Shown piece by piece: positions 5,687 through 13,235 of a DNA stretch of 15,529 nucleotides. This DNA is from Firmicutes bacterium CAG:882 (lineage in GTDB: Bacteria; Bacillota; Clostridia; Lachnospirales; Lachnospiraceae). The translations under genes and the position numbers were made by a program. Location of the stretch: positions 35,567 through 51,095 of the forward strand of contig FR895434.1 of assembly GCA_000435595.1 (NCBI GenBank), written 5' to 3'. Positions within the stretch are counted from its first letter, which is position 1, and the number at the start of each line of letters is the position of its first letter. The notes below the pieces were generated by a model that saw only the letters and a list, made by a program, of their open reading frames with translations, did not search any database and had not been told where the DNA came from.

Positions 5687-7861
5687 ATGAACAAGAAAAT
5701 ATTCAGTGGAAAGCTTATGCTTGAAGGAATCAGACAGGTAAAGCTTCCGGGAATAATAGGTCTGATTCTGATTGCAGGTGCTTCGTTTTTTACATCATTT
5801 ATTGAAGTTGTCAATATGTCACGCGGTATGTATGTGCTTGAAAGCAGCTTCTCCGAGCTTAATCTTTATATACAGCTTGTGATGTTTACGGCAGCACCGC
5901 TCATGACACTCATGCTGTTCGGCTTCATGAACAGGAGGTGCGCAAGCGACTTTTATCATTCGCTTGCGTACACACGGCTGTGCATATATACAAGCTTTGT
6001 TGCTGCAGTGCTTTTATGGTGTATTATGATGATTATGGCGGGAAGTGCGATAACACTCGCCGTGTGTGGAATATCCGGAAAGATAAAGATTGATGTGCTA
6101 AGCATTCCGTATCCTATACTTTCCGCAGTAGCGGGGGTATTGATTGTGACGGGTGGTACAGTGCTTGCGATGACGCTCACGGGAACATACCTTACGAACG
6201 TGTTTACGGCGGTGCTGTTTTTGTTTGCGCCGAGGGCACTTATATTTTACTGTAACAGGCTCTTGGTAAGCTCAATGCCGTATGTTGTGTTTTCACAGAA
6301 CACATTTATTTCAAAGCTTATAAATATACCGTTTGATCTTGTGACGGGAATTTTCGGGATTTCCCGGAATTCCGAAGCCATTATAACGTCGTGGGTTCCG
6401 GCAGTCTACACGGCACTGATAGGAATTATCCTTATGTGCGTGGGAGCGGTGTGCTTTACCCGCAGGAAGAGTGAGAATGCAACGATGGCATCAGTTAACA
6501 GGGGACTTCAAGGAATATTAAGAGTCATAACGACTGTGCTTATATCGCTTATAGCCGTTGCACTGTTGTTTGATGCGCATAAGTATGACACAATAAGTGA
6601 CTCGGATAAGTTTGTCATTATAATGACTTATGTGGGTGCGGCTGTTGCATATTTTCTCTATGAGGCAGTTACCACAAGGCATCTGCGCAATTTCGTAAGG
6701 ATTATTCCGGGACTTGCAATTGTGGCCGTAATTAATGTGGTTTTGTACTTTTCACTCATAACATCTTACGATTACAATATGAAGCTTGCTCCGGATAAGG
6801 ATGAGATTGCGTATGTTATGGTTTACGGACCGACTGACAGCGTACTCTGGAAGGACTCGGAGAATATGAAGCTCTATTCCGATGCAGCGAGGGAGGTTGC
6901 GAGCGACTGTCTCAAGGATACGATAAGAATGTGGGATGAGGACAAGTCGGATTTCTATTCAGAAAATCGAATGGTAATTGAGTATCGTCTTCTCGACGGC
7001 AGCAGCATAAGTCGAATGGTGACTGTAACGGACGCACGCTATGCCCAGCTTAAAAATGTCCTGTTCAACGATAAAGACTTCGCCGGCAATTTCGGAAAGA
7101 GCATCTACAGTCTTGAGAATATTGAATACGGAATAGGGAATCTTGGCACGGAAAGAGAGAAGGTATACAATGTATTTCGGGATGAGCTTAAGGAGTCGGG
7201 AGCCGGAAAGCTCTTTGATCTGATAAGCGATGGACGTACGTTGGACTCGGCATTTACAACCATCGATTTGTGGAAGAAGAACAGTGATAGAATCAGGTTT
7301 TCAAGCATCAGCATAGGTGCCGATATGCCGAAGACTGCAGCGGCATATATGAACGCCGTCAATGAGGAATATCCGGAGAATGAGCTTGATAAGGCGCTTG
7401 ATATGATTGAGACGGTGAAAAGTACGGCAGACAAGGGCAATGGGGCGGATAACACATACCTCTATGGCGGCTTGAATTTAACGGTCTATACCATCAAAAA
7501 GGACGGCACGATGAGTTCGTTTAACGCATATCCGTCAATGTATTATTCTGAAGGGTACGGCTTTGTTCCGTCTGACGAGTGTGTTGAGAATATCAAAAAG
7601 CTCAATGCAATGATTAATGCGAGAAAAATAGGCTCCTACGATATTACGCCCGGTATGACGCTTTTGTATGTCGAATACTACGAAAATCGGCAGATTGATA
7701 CAACCGGGGAGGAGAAGAACGGAGCGGAGACATCGACAACTTCCACAGCGGTTATGATGGATTTGACCGACTACGGCTGGTATGTCATTGATGAGAATAT
7801 GTATGATCTAATAAAGCTCATATCAATCGACAATTCGGTGGAGGTTGAAGTTTGGAAATAA
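5687..7861 (+). CDS. ABC-2 type permease with large C-terminal extracytoplasmic-type domain
   Basis: Encodes 724 residues. Residues 1-360 hold about eight or nine hydrophobic spans (near 22-42, 62-81, 98-124, 144-166, 168-188, 236-257, 277-296, 307-326, 337-358), with the basic FTRRKSENA segment (257-265) typical of this permease group after its sixth span. Residues ~361-724 are soluble, with no further clear span, and are likely on the outside judging by topology; I do not recognise a named fold there. ATG 5687 has AAGGAGGG (5671-5678) eight bases upstream and lies one base after the ATPase stop, so I prefer it to longer in-frame starts inside the ATPase gene. It is the last gene of the operon, and no second permease is present, so a homodimer is likely. 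Confidence 0.85.
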   Translation: MNKKIFSGKLMLEGIRQVKLPGIIGLILIAGASFFTSFIEVVNMSRGMYVLESSFSELNLYIQLVMFTAAPLMTLMLFGFMNRRCASDFYHSLAYTRLCIYTSFVAAVLLWCIMMIMAGSAITLAVCGISGKIKIDVLSIPYPILSAVAGVLIVTGGTVLAMTLTGTYLTNVFTAVLFLFAPRALIFYCNRLLVSSMPYVVFSQNTFISKLINIPFDLVTGIFGISRNSEAIITSWVPAVYTALIGIILMCVGAVCFTRRKSENATMASVNRGLQGILRVITTVLISLIAVALLFDAHKYDTISDSDKFVIIMTYVGAAVAYFLYEAVTTRHLRNFVRIIPGLAIVAVINVVLYFSLITSYDYNMKLAPDKDEIAYVMVYGPTDSVLWKDSENMKLYSDAAREVASDCLKDTIRMWDEDKSDFYSENRMVIEYRLLDGSSISRMVTVTDARYAQLKNVLFNDKDFAGNFGKSIYSLENIEYGIGNLGTEREKVYNVFRDELKESGAGKLFDLISDGRTLDSAFTTIDLWKKNSDRIRFSSISIGADMPKTAAAYMNAVNEEYPENELDKALDMIETVKSTADKGNGADNTYLYGGLNLTVYTIKKDGTMSSFNAYPSMYYSEGYGFVPSDECVENIKKLNAMINARKIGSYDITPGMTLLYVEYYENRQIDTTGEEKNGAETSTTSTAVMMDLTDYGWYVIDENMYDLIKLISIDNSVEVEVWK

Positions 7862-7884
7862 AATTTTCAAACTACTTATTGGTG

Positions 7885-7914
7885 GCAGTACTGCAAGCAA
7901 GGCTTGCAGTATGC
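7885..7914 (+). other. Stable hairpin after the ABC operon, without T-tract
   Basis: TACTGCAAG (7889-7897) pairs with CTTGCAGTA (7903-7911) around a 5-base loop, extended by GCA/TGC past a bulged G. It is followed by a G-run and A-rich DNA rather than Ts, so it is more likely a 3'-end stabiliser or processing site than a terminator. Confidence 0.5.
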
Positions 7915-7940
7915 AGGGGGGTAAAATTAAAAAAATCTTT

Positions 7941-7959
7941 CATATATTGTAAATATATG
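7941..7959. promoter_or_regulatory. 19-bp AT-rich dyad
   Basis: CATATATT (7941-7948) and AATATATG (7952-7959) are perfect inverses around GTA. It could be an operator for the downstream gene set, but no convincing promoter accompanies it, so the role is speculative. Confidence 0.25.
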
Positions 7960-7966
7960 TTAATAT

Positions 7967-8007
7967 AAGGTTATCTATGGAGTTGTGATTCATGGATAAC
8001 CTTTTTT
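7967..8007 (+). terminator. Intrinsic terminator between the ABC operon and the pyr cluster
   Basis: AAGGTTATCTATG (7967-7979) pairs with CATGGATAACCTT (7991-8003), 13 pairs including one G-T, around an 11-base loop. It runs directly into TTTT, making six Ts in a row at 8002-8007. Confidence 0.88.
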
Positions 8008-8056
8008 AATACGGGAATGTGTGTGTGCACATACTTGGGTCAAAGGAGAAGATGCT

Positions 8057-8524
8057 ATGATAGATAAAAGAAAGGATTTCCGAAAGGATTTCCAATTCGA
8101 CGATACACCGAGAATATGCCCGAAATGTGGCGGAAGGTATATTTTTCAAGGTGCCGGAAGATATGTCTGCGAGAAATGCAGTAACGAGACATATGATGAT
8201 TTTGGCAAGATTAAGGCATATATTGATGAGCATGGCGCCAGTCCCGGAATAGTAATATCGGAGGCGACGGGTGTTCCTATTGCGAAGATTAACAGATATT
8301 TAAGGCAGGGAAGAATAGAAATTCCGGATGGCTCAGGTGAGTATATTCCGTGTGAGAAGTGCGGTCAGCCGATAAGATACGGACGATTCTGTCCGGCATG
8401 TGCGGCACAGCTTGCAAAGAGCATTTCTGTTGTTCTTACAAGCGGTGAAGTGGGTGAGAAACCGAAGCATATTATGCAGGGTAAGATGCATACGGAATCT
8501 TTTTTGAAAAGGGGTGACAGATAA
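8057..8524 (+). CDS. Double zinc-ribbon / helix-turn-helix protein, YvyF (flagellar-operon protein)-like
   Basis: Encodes 155 residues. An N-terminal zinc ribbon has C21-x2-C24 and C38-x2-C41. A second has C99-x2-C102 and C112-x2-C115. Between them, residues about 49-90 (FGKIKAYIDEHG, then SPGIVISEATGVPIAKINRYLRQGRIEIP) look like a helix-turn-helix in the style of MerR or 'degV-like' YvyF proteins. The CPKCG...VCEKC, ATGV...I..Y.R.GRI, and PCEKCG.PI..GRFCPAC blocks together resemble the small YvyF family named for its place in flagellar operons, but no flagellar gene is here. ATG 8057 lies eight bases after AAAGGAG (8042-8048); an upstream GTG extension lacks a ribosome site and overlaps nothing conserved. 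Its stop overlaps the next start (TAATG). A DNA- or RNA-binding regulatory role is inferred. Confidence 0.75.
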   Translation: MIDKRKDFRKDFQFDDTPRICPKCGGRYIFQGAGRYVCEKCSNETYDDFGKIKAYIDEHGASPGIVISEATGVPIAKINRYLRQGRIEIPDGSGEYIPCEKCGQPIRYGRFCPACAAQLAKSISVVLTSGEVGEKPKHIMQGKMHTESFLKRGDR

Positions 8525-8922
8525 TGAAAAAGTTTGGAATTAAAATTAAAGGTATTGTCAAGAACGGTGATAAGTTTCTGATACTTCAGAAGTGGTATGA
8601 TGACAGGATAACGGAGCCTTACCAGTGGGAGTTTGTGGACGGAGATTTGGAGTATGGGATTTCACCGGATGCTTATGTAAGACAGATGGTGAATGACGCA
8701 ACGGGACTTGATGCGGTTATTGACAGTATACCGTATACCTGGTCGTATGAACTGGGAGATATGCAGATTATCGGTATTGCGTATCTGTGCCATGTCGATT
8801 CGGATATGGTTATCCTTTCCGAGGCTGTGAGTGATTTTAAGTGGGTTAAGGCAGAGGAGCTGCCTGAGTATATTGAGAACAGAGGAGTCGTGGCTGACCT
8901 TGCCAAGACCGGAATTATATAG
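8524..8922 (+). CDS. Nudix-fold protein with degenerate Nudix box (probable pseudoenzyme)
   Basis: Encodes 132 residues. Overall shape follows Nudix hydrolases: an initial strand IKIKGIVKNGDKFLILQKW (6-24), a WEFVDGDLEYGISPDAY segment (35-51) in place of WEFPGG.ve.GEsp, and the closing strand and LSEAVSDFKWVKAEELPEY (98-116). In the family the box reads GX5EX7REUXEEXGU. Here, aligned from Gly40 to Gly61, the glutamate after X5 is Ile46, the R-E pair is Gln54-Met55, and the E-E pair is Asp58-Ala59. The metal-binding glutamates are therefore gone and hydrolysis is unlikely. It may bind a nucleotide or sugar-nucleotide as a sensor, or fold as a scaffold. It is coupled to the zinc-ribbon gene (one-base overlap) and lies eight bases before pyrF, so it is probably expressed with the pyrimidine genes. 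Confidence 0.75.
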   Translation: MKKFGIKIKGIVKNGDKFLILQKWYDDRITEPYQWEFVDGDLEYGISPDAYVRQMVNDATGLDAVIDSIPYTWSYELGDMQIIGIAYLCHVDSDMVILSEAVSDFKWVKAEELPEYIENRGVVADLAKTGII

Positions 8923-8930
8923 GAGGAATT

Positions 8931-9857
8931 ATGATTAACAAGCTTATTTCTAACATTAAAAAGACCAATGCACCTATAGTTGTGGGACTTGATCCTATGC
9001 TTAACTACATTCCTGAGCATGTGCAGAAGAAGGCATTTGCAGAGTACGGTGAGACTTTAGAGGGTGCAGCGGAGGCAATATGGCAGTTTAATAAGGAGAT
9101 AATAGATAAGACCTATGATATTATCCCGGCGGTTAAGCCACAGATTGCGATGTATGAGCAGTTTGGAATACCGGGTATTATTGCGTTTGAACGTACGGTT
9201 AAGTATGCCAAGGAGAAGAATCTTGTCGTTATCGGAGACGTGAAGAGAGGAGATATCGGCTCGACATCGGCAGCTTATGCTGTAGCACATCTTGGTAAGG
9301 TTAATGTTGGAAGTAAGACATTTGCGGCATTTGATGAAGATTTCGCAACGGTTAATCCATATCTTGGTTCGGATGGAATTAAGCCTTTTATAGATGTGTG
9401 CAAAGAGGAGAAAAAGGGCATATTTATTCTTGTAAAGACTTCCAACCCATCGAGTGGAGAATTTCAGGACAGAGTTATAGATGGCAGACCTCTTTATGAG
9501 TGGGTTGGAGAAAAGGTAAATGAGTGGGGAGCAGACTGCATGGGTGATGGCTACAGCTATGTCGGAGCAGTTGTGGGAGCAACTTATCCTGAGATGGGAA
9601 GAACACTCAGAAAGATTATGCCAAAGAGTTTTATACTTGTTCCGGGCTATGGAGCACAGGGCGGCAAGGGGGCAGACCTTGTGGATTTCTTTAATGAGGA
9701 CGGGCTTGGAGCCATTGTCAACAGCTCAAGAGGAATCATAGCGGCTTATAAGAATGCAAAGTACGAGAACTTTGGTGCTGAGAATTTTGGAGATGCTTCA
9801 AGAGCTGCGGTTGTTGATATGGTTAATGATATTAATGGTGCACTTGCACACAGATAA
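8931..9857 (+). CDS. pyrF: Orotidine 5'-phosphate decarboxylase, type 2 (long form)
   Basis: Encodes 308 residues. PyrF decarboxylates OMP to UMP, the last step of de novo UMP synthesis. The catalytic block GDVKRGDIGSTSAAYA (102-117) contains the Asp-x-Lys-x-x-Asp triad residues (Asp103, Lys105, Asp108), which act in a TIM-barrel dimer. IVVGLDP (16-22) is the substrate-contact N-terminus, and LVPGYGAQGGKG plus AIVNSSRGIIAAY near the C-terminus fit the phosphate-binding loops. About 300 residues is normal for the type 2 family and longer than the ~240 of the Bacillus enzyme. A perfect AGGAGG (8921-8926) lies four bases before the ATG, a slightly short spacing. pyrK follows after 12 bases. Confidence 0.95.
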   Translation: MINKLISNIKKTNAPIVVGLDPMLNYIPEHVQKKAFAEYGETLEGAAEAIWQFNKEIIDKTYDIIPAVKPQIAMYEQFGIPGIIAFERTVKYAKEKNLVVIGDVKRGDIGSTSAAYAVAHLGKVNVGSKTFAAFDEDFATVNPYLGSDGIKPFIDVCKEEKKGIFILVKTSNPSSGEFQDRVIDGRPLYEWVGEKVNEWGADCMGDGYSYVGAVVGATYPEMGRTLRKIMPKSFILVPGYGAQGGKGADLVDFFNEDGLGAIVNSSRGIIAAYKNAKYENFGAENFGDASRAAVVDMVNDINGALAHR

Positions 9858-9869
9858 GGTGGGAATTAT

Positions 9870-10646
9870 ATGTCAAAATATACTGAACAGGCAAAGGTTG
9901 TAAGTCAGCAGAAGCTTCAGGATGGAATATACAGTCTTGTGCTTTCCACAGATAAGATTGCGAATGAGGCACGCTGCGGACAGTTCATTTCTCTTTACAC
10001 ACATGATGGTGCAAAACTGCTTCCGAGACCTATAAGTATTTGTGAGGTTGACGGAAGTAATTTAAGACTGGTATATCGTGTTGTGGGATTCGGAACGGAG
10101 GAGTTCTCAAGATTTACACAGGGAGATATGGTTAAGGTAATAGGACCTCTTGGCAATGGCTTTACAATAAGGGATAGGAAGCCTGTTCTTGTTGCCGGAG
10201 GAATAGGGATACCGCCTATGCTTGAGCTTGCGAAGACCATAAAAAGACAATATCCTGATATGAAGGTTACCGCCGTACTTGGATACAGGGACAGCAATAC
10301 GTTCCTTCTTGACGATATGAAAAAATACGCTGATGTGATAATAGCGACGGATGACGGAAGTCTCGGAGTTCACGGCAATGTAATTGATGCGATAAAGAAA
10401 GAGAATATTGAAGCAGGGGTCTTTTATGCCTGCGGTCCTATGCCGATGCTTAAAGGGCTTAAGAGTTATGCCGAGGAAAGAGGTATTGAAGCCCAGATAT
10501 CGCTTGAGGAGAAGATGGCGTGCGGCATAGGTGCGTGCCTTGCCTGCGTATGTAAGACTAAGAACATTGATGAGCATTCACATGTCAACAATGCGAGAAT
10601 CTGCAAGGACGGGCCTGTCTTTGATTCGAGGGAGGTAGAATTGTGA
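9870..10646 (+). CDS. pyrK: Dihydroorotate dehydrogenase B, electron-transfer subunit
   Basis: Encodes 258 residues. PyrK carries FAD and a [2Fe-2S] cluster and passes electrons from PyrD's dihydroorotate oxidation to NAD+. The FAD-binding block is LPRPISIC (51-58). The nucleotide-binding half has VAGGIGIPPML (108-118) and YACGPMPML (186-194). The cluster cysteines are Cys218, Cys223, Cys226 and Cys245, in CGIGACLACVC and ARICKDGPVF. All four are present, so the subunit should be functional. AAGGTGGG (9856-9863) is six bases from the ATG. The last codons overlap the start of pyrD, in line with a 1:1 complex. Confidence 0.95.
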   Translation: MSKYTEQAKVVSQQKLQDGIYSLVLSTDKIANEARCGQFISLYTHDGAKLLPRPISICEVDGSNLRLVYRVVGFGTEEFSRFTQGDMVKVIGPLGNGFTIRDRKPVLVAGGIGIPPMLELAKTIKRQYPDMKVTAVLGYRDSNTFLLDDMKKYADVIIATDDGSLGVHGNVIDAIKKENIEAGVFYACGPMPMLKGLKSYAEERGIEAQISLEEKMACGIGACLACVCKTKNIDEHSHVNNARICKDGPVFDSREVEL

Positions 10647-11554
10647 TGGATTTGAATACTTCGGTAAATATTGCAGGGGTTGAATTTAAAAATCCCGTCA
10701 TGACGGCATCGGGAACATTTGGTTCAGGAGCAGAATATGGCGAGTTCGTAGATTTAGGCAGACTCGGAGCGGTTGTAACAAAGGGCGTAGCTAATGTACC
10801 GTGGCCCGGCAATCCGACCCCGAGAATTGCTGAGACATACGGAGGAATGATAAATGCTATAGGACTTCAGAACCCGGGAATAGACGTATTTTGTAAAAGG
10901 GACATACCGTTTCTTAGGCAGTATGACACAAAAATAGTCGTAAATGTCTGCGGAAAGACTGAGGAGGATTATGTGGAAGTTGTTGACAGGCTTGCAGATG
11001 AGCCTGTCGATATGCTCGAAATTAATATTTCATGCCCTAATGTCAAGGAGGGTGGAATCGCTTTTGGACAGAATCCGGGCAGCGTAGAGCATATAACATC
11101 CGTGCTTAAGAAGCACGCAAAACAGCCACTGGTTATGAAACTCAGTCCGAATGTAACAGACATAACGGCTACGGCAAAGGCGGCTGAGGCCGGTGGTGCA
11201 GATGCAATTTCCCTTATCAATACAATCACCGGAATGAAGATTGACGTTAACCGAAGAACTTTTGCGGTTGCCAACAAGACAGGAGGACTTTCAGGACCTG
11301 CAATCAAGCCTGTGGCTGTGCGCATGGTATATCAGGCTGCAAATGCGGTTAAGATTCCCGTGATAGGAATGGGAGGAATAATGACGGCAGAAGATGCACT
11401 TGAGTTCATCATGGCGGGAGCTTCAGCGGTGTCTATAGGTACCGCTAATTTCCACAATCCGTACACTACGCTTGAGGTGATTGACGGAATTGAGAAATAT
11501 ATGTTAAAGAACAATGTTAAGGATATAAAAGAACTTATCGGATGTGTAAAATAA
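10646..11554 (+). CDS. pyrD: Dihydroorotate dehydrogenase, class 1B catalytic subunit
   Basis: Encodes 302 residues from the ATG. The FMN enzyme oxidises dihydroorotate to orotate. Cys130 in LEINISCPNVKEGG (124-137) is the expected catalytic base; a cysteine here marks class 1. Partnership with PyrK makes it class 1B, which uses NAD+. KNPVMTASGTFG (15-26) and the FMN-phosphate region VIGMGGIMTAEDALEFIMAGASAV are also typical. Two starts are possible: GTG 10643 (seven bases from GGGAGG at 10630-10635) and ATG 10646 (ten bases away, overlapping the pyrK stop as TGATG). They differ by one residue; I chose the ATG. The gene is followed by a hairpin and then the CvpA-family gene. Confidence 0.94.
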   Translation: MDLNTSVNIAGVEFKNPVMTASGTFGSGAEYGEFVDLGRLGAVVTKGVANVPWPGNPTPRIAETYGGMINAIGLQNPGIDVFCKRDIPFLRQYDTKIVVNVCGKTEEDYVEVVDRLADEPVDMLEINISCPNVKEGGIAFGQNPGSVEHITSVLKKHAKQPLVMKLSPNVTDITATAKAAEAGGADAISLINTITGMKIDVNRRTFAVANKTGGLSGPAIKPVAVRMVYQAANAVKIPVIGMGGIMTAEDALEFIMAGASAVSIGTANFHNPYTTLEVIDGIEKYMLKNNVKDIKELIGCVK

Positions 11555-11572
11555 TACATACCGGTAAAATAT

Positions 11573-11594
11573 ATGGTCACCGAGAGGTGACCAT
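11573..11594 (+). other. Hairpin with GAGA tetraloop between pyrD and cvpA-like gene
   Basis: ATGGTCACC (11573-11581) pairs perfectly with GGTGACCAT (11586-11594) around GAGA, a GNRA-type loop. The following TTGATT is too short a T-tract for a good terminator, so it may be a partial terminator, an RNA processing or stability element. Confidence 0.55.
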
Positions 11595-11616
11595 TTGATT
11601 ATGAAGGGAGTTTAAT

Positions 11617-12300
11617 GTGAACTGGTTATTAATAGTAGTGCTTGTCATTCTTGCGGCTTTCACGTTAATAGGCATGCACAGAGGAATTATCAAGATGATT
11701 TTTTCGGTGGTCTCACTTGTGGGAACCCTTATTGCCGTATTCATTCTGCTGCCGATAATGACGGATGCTTTAAAGGATAACACGAAGATATATGACGGGA
11801 TACAGGCGGTTGTTGAGGAAAAAGTACTTCCTGAGGAAATGTTTGAACACAAGAGTGAGAGTGAGGTAATAGACGGACTGAACTTCCCGGCAGCTATCAA
11901 AGATATGCTGAAGGACAATAATACTGCACAGAAATACGTTGAACTTGGCGTCACAAGTCTCAGAGATTACATGGTAAAATATGTGTCTGATTTGATTTTT
12001 AATGTGGTTACATTTGTCGTAAGCTTTCTCGTCGTATTCATTTTGCTTCGCATTATATTCGGATTTGTATCCGTGCTTGCGAAGCTTCCCGTTCTTAAGC
12101 AGATTAACGGGGCGGCAGGGGCTGCGGCCGGATTTATAATGGGGCTTGCGTTTATATGGCTTGCATTTGCGATACTTACGATATTCGGCAGTTCGACATT
12201 GTCTAAGAGTGTATTTGAGGCAGTTAATGACAATGCAATCCTTTCTTTCATATATGATAAGAATTTTATTATGAAATATGTAAGGATTATCATGCGCTAA
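11617..12300 (+). CDS. CvpA-family integral membrane protein
   Basis: Encodes 227 residues. Four hydrophobic spans are visible near 3-20, 27-49, 126-148 and 168-190, with a ~75-residue hydrophilic loop between spans 2 and 3. This is the CvpA layout: an opening pair ending in a RGIIKMIFSVVSLVGT segment (22-37), and a closing part with a glycine/alanine-rich NGAAGAAAGFIMGLAF helix (164-179). CvpA was named for colicin V production in E. coli, where it sits near purF; its true role is unresolved but involves envelope homeostasis. Translation starts at GTG 11617, with AAGGGAG (11604-11610) six bases before it; the ATG two bases earlier hits an immediate stop. It sits between pyrD and pyrE, so it is likely expressed with pyrimidine genes. 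Confidence 0.85.
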   Translation: MNWLLIVVLVILAAFTLIGMHRGIIKMIFSVVSLVGTLIAVFILLPIMTDALKDNTKIYDGIQAVVEEKVLPEEMFEHKSESEVIDGLNFPAAIKDMLKDNNTAQKYVELGVTSLRDYMVKYVSDLIFNVVTFVVSFLVVFILLRIIFGFVSVLAKLPVLKQINGAAGAAAGFIMGLAFIWLAFAILTIFGSSTLSKSVFEAVNDNAILSFIYDKNFIMKYVRIIMR

Positions 12301-12304
12301 GTGA

Positions 12305-12333
12305 TTGAAAATGCGGAATGTGTGTGATACAAT
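12305..12333 (+). promoter_or_regulatory. Promoter of pyrE
   Basis: TTGAAA at 12305-12310, a 17-base spacer, and TACAAT at 12328-12333, with a TG one base before the -10 (extended -10). The expected start near 12340 gives a leader of about 40 bases, too short for a typical PyrR attenuator. Confidence 0.75.
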
Positions 12334-12380
12334 CAAATGGATAATGTTTATTTAAAATAAAAACATAAAGGAGAACTCGC

Positions 12381-13055
12381 ATGGAACAGTATAAGGAAGA
12401 GTTTATCGGGTTTATGGTGGACAGCGGTGTGCTTCGTTTTGGCGATTTTACACTCAAAAGCGGAAGAAAGTCCCCGTTTTTTATGAATGCCGGAGGGTAT
12501 GTGACCGGTACGCAGCTCATGAAGCTGGGTGAATACTATGCTAAGGCAATACATGATAATTATGGAACGGATTTTGATGTCCTCTTTGGACCGGCGTATA
12601 AGGGAATACCGTTAAGTGTTGCAACGACAATAGCATTTGCCAAGTTATACGGCAAGGATATCAGATACTGCTCTAACCGCAAGGAGATAAAAGATCACGG
12701 TGATACGGGAATCCTTCTCGGAAGTCCGATTAAGGATGGCGATAAGGTAGTAATTATAGAGGATGTAACTACATCGGGCAAGTCGATTGAGGAGACATTC
12801 CCTATTATTATGGAACAGGGAAAGGTTGAAATACTCGGACTTATGGTTTCACTTAACCGTATGGAAAAAGGCAAGGGAGACAAGAGTGCTCTTGTTGAGA
12901 TTAAGGAGAAATACGGGTTTAATGCCAATGCCATTGTATCAATGGCTGAGGTTGTGGAATACTTATACAACAGACCGTACAAGGGAAAAGTTGTAATTGA
13001 TGATGAGATAAAGTCAAGAATAGATGCATACTATGAGACTTACGGTGTAAAATAG
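12381..13055 (+). CDS. pyrE: Orotate phosphoribosyltransferase
   Basis: Encodes 224 residues. PyrE joins orotate to PRPP to give OMP, the step before PyrF. The PRPP-binding motif is VVIIEDVTTSGKSIEE (123-138). The N-terminal FTLKSGRKSPFFMNAG (23-38) covers the orotate/phosphate contacts, and FGPAYKGIPL (69-78) is the usual 'GpAyKGIpLa' block. Length is normal for the E. coli-type enzyme. AAAGGAG (12367-12373) lies seven bases before the ATG. It is preceded by its own promoter, so it can be expressed separately from pyrFKD. No PyrR-binding loop or riboswitch is recognisable before it. Confidence 0.95.
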   Translation: MEQYKEEFIGFMVDSGVLRFGDFTLKSGRKSPFFMNAGGYVTGTQLMKLGEYYAKAIHDNYGTDFDVLFGPAYKGIPLSVATTIAFAKLYGKDIRYCSNRKEIKDHGDTGILLGSPIKDGDKVVIIEDVTTSGKSIEETFPIIMEQGKVEILGLMVSLNRMEKGKGDKSALVEIKEKYGFNANAIVSMAEVVEYLYNRPYKGKVVIDDEIKSRIDAYYETYGVK

Positions 13056-13070
13056 CGTGGAGGTGTTAGT

Positions 13071-13223
13071 GTGAACGAGAAGCTTTATAAAAGAGTAAAG
13101 GGCTCAGGAGCGGCAGCTGTTACGACAGGTATAGTTACTGTTGTTGCAGGTGTTGTATGCGGTATCCTTATGATAGTTTCCGGAGCAAGACTGCTTGCAG
13201 CGAAGCCGGAGACGCTTTTCTAA
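13071..13223 (+). CDS. 50-residue single-span membrane protein of unknown function
   Basis: A short gene starting at GTG 13071, six bases after GGAGGT (13059-13064), and ending in TAA at 13221-13223. The peptide has a basic, soluble N-terminus (MNEKLYKRVKGSG), one long small-residue-rich hydrophobic segment (about residues 14-38, ending GGILMIVSG-like), and a short tail with LLAAKPETLF. Predicted topology is a single span with the N-terminus inside. It follows pyrE after 15 bases and precedes another small membrane gene by 12, so the three could form one transcript. I do not recognise a family. The strong ribosome site and the clean hydrophobic profile support a real gene. Confidence 0.7.
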   Translation: MNEKLYKRVKGSGAAAVTTGIVTVVAGVVCGILMIVSGARLLAAKPETLF

Positions 13224-13235
13224 AATCGGTGAATT

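Noticed and set aside
7938..7966. Possible promoter (TTTCAT, 17 bases, TAATAT) before the pyr cluster
   Set aside because: The -35 is poor, and transcripts would meet a terminator at once; left as an open question rather than a feature.
8021..8056. GTG start extending the zinc-ribbon protein by 12 residues
   Set aside because: No ribosome site precedes it, and AAAGGAG is well placed for the ATG at 8057.
11770..12336. A 188-residue minus-strand frame opposite the CvpA-like gene
   Set aside because: The composition is rich in His, Tyr, Cys and Lys/Arg with no domain, as expected of an antisense shadow of a membrane protein gene.
12381..13055. PyrR-type attenuation at pyrE
   Set aside because: The leader is only about 40 bases, with no recognisable PyrR-binding loop or terminator.
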